A stretch of DNA of 7,690 nt. It comes from CAZPEV01 sp964585635. GTDB lineage: Bacteria; Zixibacteria; MSB-5A5; GN15; JAAZOE01. Location: NCBI GenBank assembly GCA_964585635.1, contig CAZPEV010000158.1, positions 1 to 7,690 of the forward strand. Direction: 5' to 3'. Both the position numbers and the translations under genes were made by a program. Positions 6,465 to 7,690 of this stretch are shown here, one piece after another. How positions within the stretch are numbered: the first letter of the stretch is position 1; each line of letters begins with the position of its first letter. The notes under the pieces were generated by a model. That model was not told where the DNA came from, did no database searches, and saw only the letters and a list, made by a program, of their open reading frames with translations.

Positions 6465-7570
6465 GGCTTTCCCGTCGGCATCAGGGCGGCGGCGGTGTCA
6501 AACACCTCCTCGACCTCGATGTCAAAGATGTTATAGTCGTTCCCGGAAATGACGGTCCCGCCATCTTGATCGAATGGCCGCCAGAGTTCATAGTTCTTCC
6601 CAAACCGGGTGTACAGGCCGACCACGGGGACATGAAAAGCGCGAGCGATATGCACCAGCGAGGTATCCGGCGTAATCAACAGCGACAACCGGCTGATGAT
6701 GGCGGAAACCTCAAGCAGATCCAGACCGGGCGGAATCGGCCTGACTCGCGACCGAAACCGGGACGCCAGGGCCACCGCCCGGTCATGCTCGTGGGGATCG
6801 GCGCTGATAACCGCCCGGCAGTGGGGAAAACGGTCGAGCAAGAGGCCGATGAGTCGCTCGTTTTTCTCCGACTGCCATACGCGCGTCGGCCGACCGGCGG
6901 AAATATTAAGGCCGATGATGCCATCCGCTGCGGCACCCTCTATCGAAGTCAAGAATCGATCGGCGGTTTCTCGGGCCGATACCGGCAGGGTTGGCGGCAC
7001 GTGCCGCTCCAGACGCTCGGTGTCGATGCCGAAGGCCGTCAGAAGCTTCAGCGTGTTGTCAATGACGTGAGCGCCATCGCCCATCCGGTACTCATAGTTA
7101 AAATCATAGTAATCCCGGAAGCGCCGCTTGCCGACGCCGATTCGCCAGGCCGACGGGGAACTGATCTGGCTGAGCAGCAGCGCCGTCACGGAATCATCGC
7201 AGATCATGTCAACCACGGCGTCGGCCTTCAGCCGGCGAATGCGCCGCAGGGCAGCCAGGTCCCGCCACAGCCGCTTGGTGTAGAGAAAATGGCCGGCCAG
7301 GCGACTGTCGCCGCGGATGATGGCGACGTTGCGCGGCGAACAGATGATGTACAACTCGAGGTGCGGGTACAATCGCTTGAGATTCTCAAAGACCGGCAGC
7401 GAGATGATCATATCCCCCAGCTTTTCGGGGCGGATGAACAGCACCCGCCGCAGAGCGGCTGCATCGATGACGGTGAAGTCGCGGCGCCCCTTTCGGAGCA
7501 TCAGCGAGGCGACGGCAAAGACGCAGCGCTTAAAGCCATGCTCCAGCGCTTTGGCGAATTCCCGCATCAT
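6461..7570 (-). CDS. GT9-family (ADP-heptose:LPS heptosyltransferase-like) glycosyltransferase
   Basis: This 369-residue protein belongs to glycosyltransferase family 9 (WaaC/WaaF/WaaQ type), whose members add heptose to the lipopolysaccharide inner core from ADP-heptose. The family N-terminus appears as VLFIRPEKLGDMIISLPV (43-60). Asp53 sits at the position of the WaaC catalytic base. The C-terminal domain shows GLNISAGRPTRVW (220-232), where Arg230 is near the usual phosphate-contacting basic residue. It also has the donor-binding signature TPDTSLVHIARAFHVPVVGLY (300-320), with Asp302. The family motif begins only after about 40 residues of a basic, partly amphipathic N-terminal extension (HGFKRCVFAVASLMLRKGRR). 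WaaC-type proteins do not have this, and it could help membrane attachment. The start ATG lies inside the stop of the upstream GT4 gene, and an adjacent ATG at 7567 is equally possible. Whether the donor is ADP-heptose or another sugar cannot be read here. Confidence 0.93.
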   Translation of the reverse strand: MMREFAKALEHGFKRCVFAVASLMLRKGRRDFTVIDAAALRRVLFIRPEKLGDMIISLPVFENLKRLYPHLELYIICSPRNVAIIRGDSRLAGHFLYTKRLWRDLAALRRIRRLKADAVVDMICDDSVTALLLSQISSPSAWRIGVGKRRFRDYYDFNYEYRMGDGAHVIDNTLKLLTAFGIDTERLERHVPPTLPVSARETADRFLTSIEGAAADGIIGLNISAGRPTRVWQSEKNERLIGLLLDRFPHCRAVISADPHEHDRAVALASRFRSRVRPIPPGLDLLEVSAIISRLSLLITPDTSLVHIARAFHVPVVGLYTRFGKNYELWRPFDQDGGTVISGNDYNIFDIEVEEVFDTAAALMPTGKP

Positions 7571-7690
7571 CCGCCGGCCACCATCCGCAACGTTTCCTCA
7601 ATCCGTTCAATCATCATATCCAGCCGGAAATGGGTCAGGAAGCGCCGATGACCTGCCTCCCCCAGATCTTGCCGGCGCTGGTGGTCAGTA
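7567..7690 (-). CDS. C-terminal end of a GT4-like glycosyltransferase, cut by window edge
   Basis: The last 40 codons of a gene enter from the right edge and stop at TGA (7567-7569), overlapping the GT9 start. The readable end includes DLGEAGHRRFLTHFRLDMMI followed by ERIEETLRMV. This matches the C-terminal helix of many GT4 glycosyltransferases (pattern LGxAGRxRxxxxFsldxMxxxxexlY). The catalytic core is outside the window, so family assignment rests on this tail and on the neighbouring glycosyltransferases. The overlapping stop/start implies coupling to the GT9 gene and membership of the same operon. Confidence 0.72.
   Translation of the reverse strand, partial: TDHQRRQDLGEAGHRRFLTHFRLDMMIERIEETLRMVAGG

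Noticed and set aside
6566..7651. Plus-strand open frame of 361 codons opposite the GT9 gene
   Set aside because: It mirrors the GT9 reading frame, has low-complexity Gln/Arg/Asp-rich content, and has no motif or ribosome binding site.

Overview
The window is a compact, fully co-directional stretch of bacterial chromosome. Every gene I can support reads on the minus strand, so transcription runs from the high-coordinate end to the low-coordinate end. The glycosyltransferases resemble enzymes that build lipopolysaccharide or outer-membrane glycan cores (an ADP-heptose-type GT9 enzyme, a WaaE/KdtX-like GT2 enzyme and two GT4 enzymes). That points to a Gram-negative, diderm organism with moderately high GC. 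A run of 10 Ns shows that this is a draft assembly, probably from a single genome bin or metagenome. I cannot assign a phylum from the sequence alone.

Layout in transcription order. First comes the last 40 codons of a GT4-like glycosyltransferase (7567-7690). It overlaps the start of a GT9 heptosyltransferase-family gene (6461-7570), which overlaps a GT2 gene by ATGA (6461-6464). The GT2 gene is followed 5 nt later by a second GT4 gene (4600-5685). After only 24 nt comes a full-length bifunctional RelA/SpoT-type (p)ppGpp synthetase/hydrolase (2396-4575). Its C-terminal ACT domain is interrupted by the N-run and continues beyond it in a shifted frame. Next is a small zinc-ribbon, transmembrane and TPR protein (1716-2366), which has the clearest ribosome binding site in the window.

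A 154-nt gap containing an 8-bp hairpin then separates this set from a ComF-family phosphoribosyltransferase-like protein (833-1561). A Xer-type tyrosine recombinase follows and runs off the left edge (1-791).

The four glycosyltransferases are spaced so tightly that translational coupling is likely, and they probably act on one surface glycan. The (p)ppGpp enzyme is close enough to share their transcript, which could tie alarmone enzyme expression to envelope synthesis. ComF and Xer look like housekeeping or competence genes and may start a separate unit. I found no RNA genes, mobile elements, CRISPR arrays or dispersed repeats. I also found no convincing new system. The points worth checking are the assembly break and frame shift in rel, a non-canonical RFHD motif in its synthetase domain, the poly-G tract beside the gap, and the gene neighbourhood itself.
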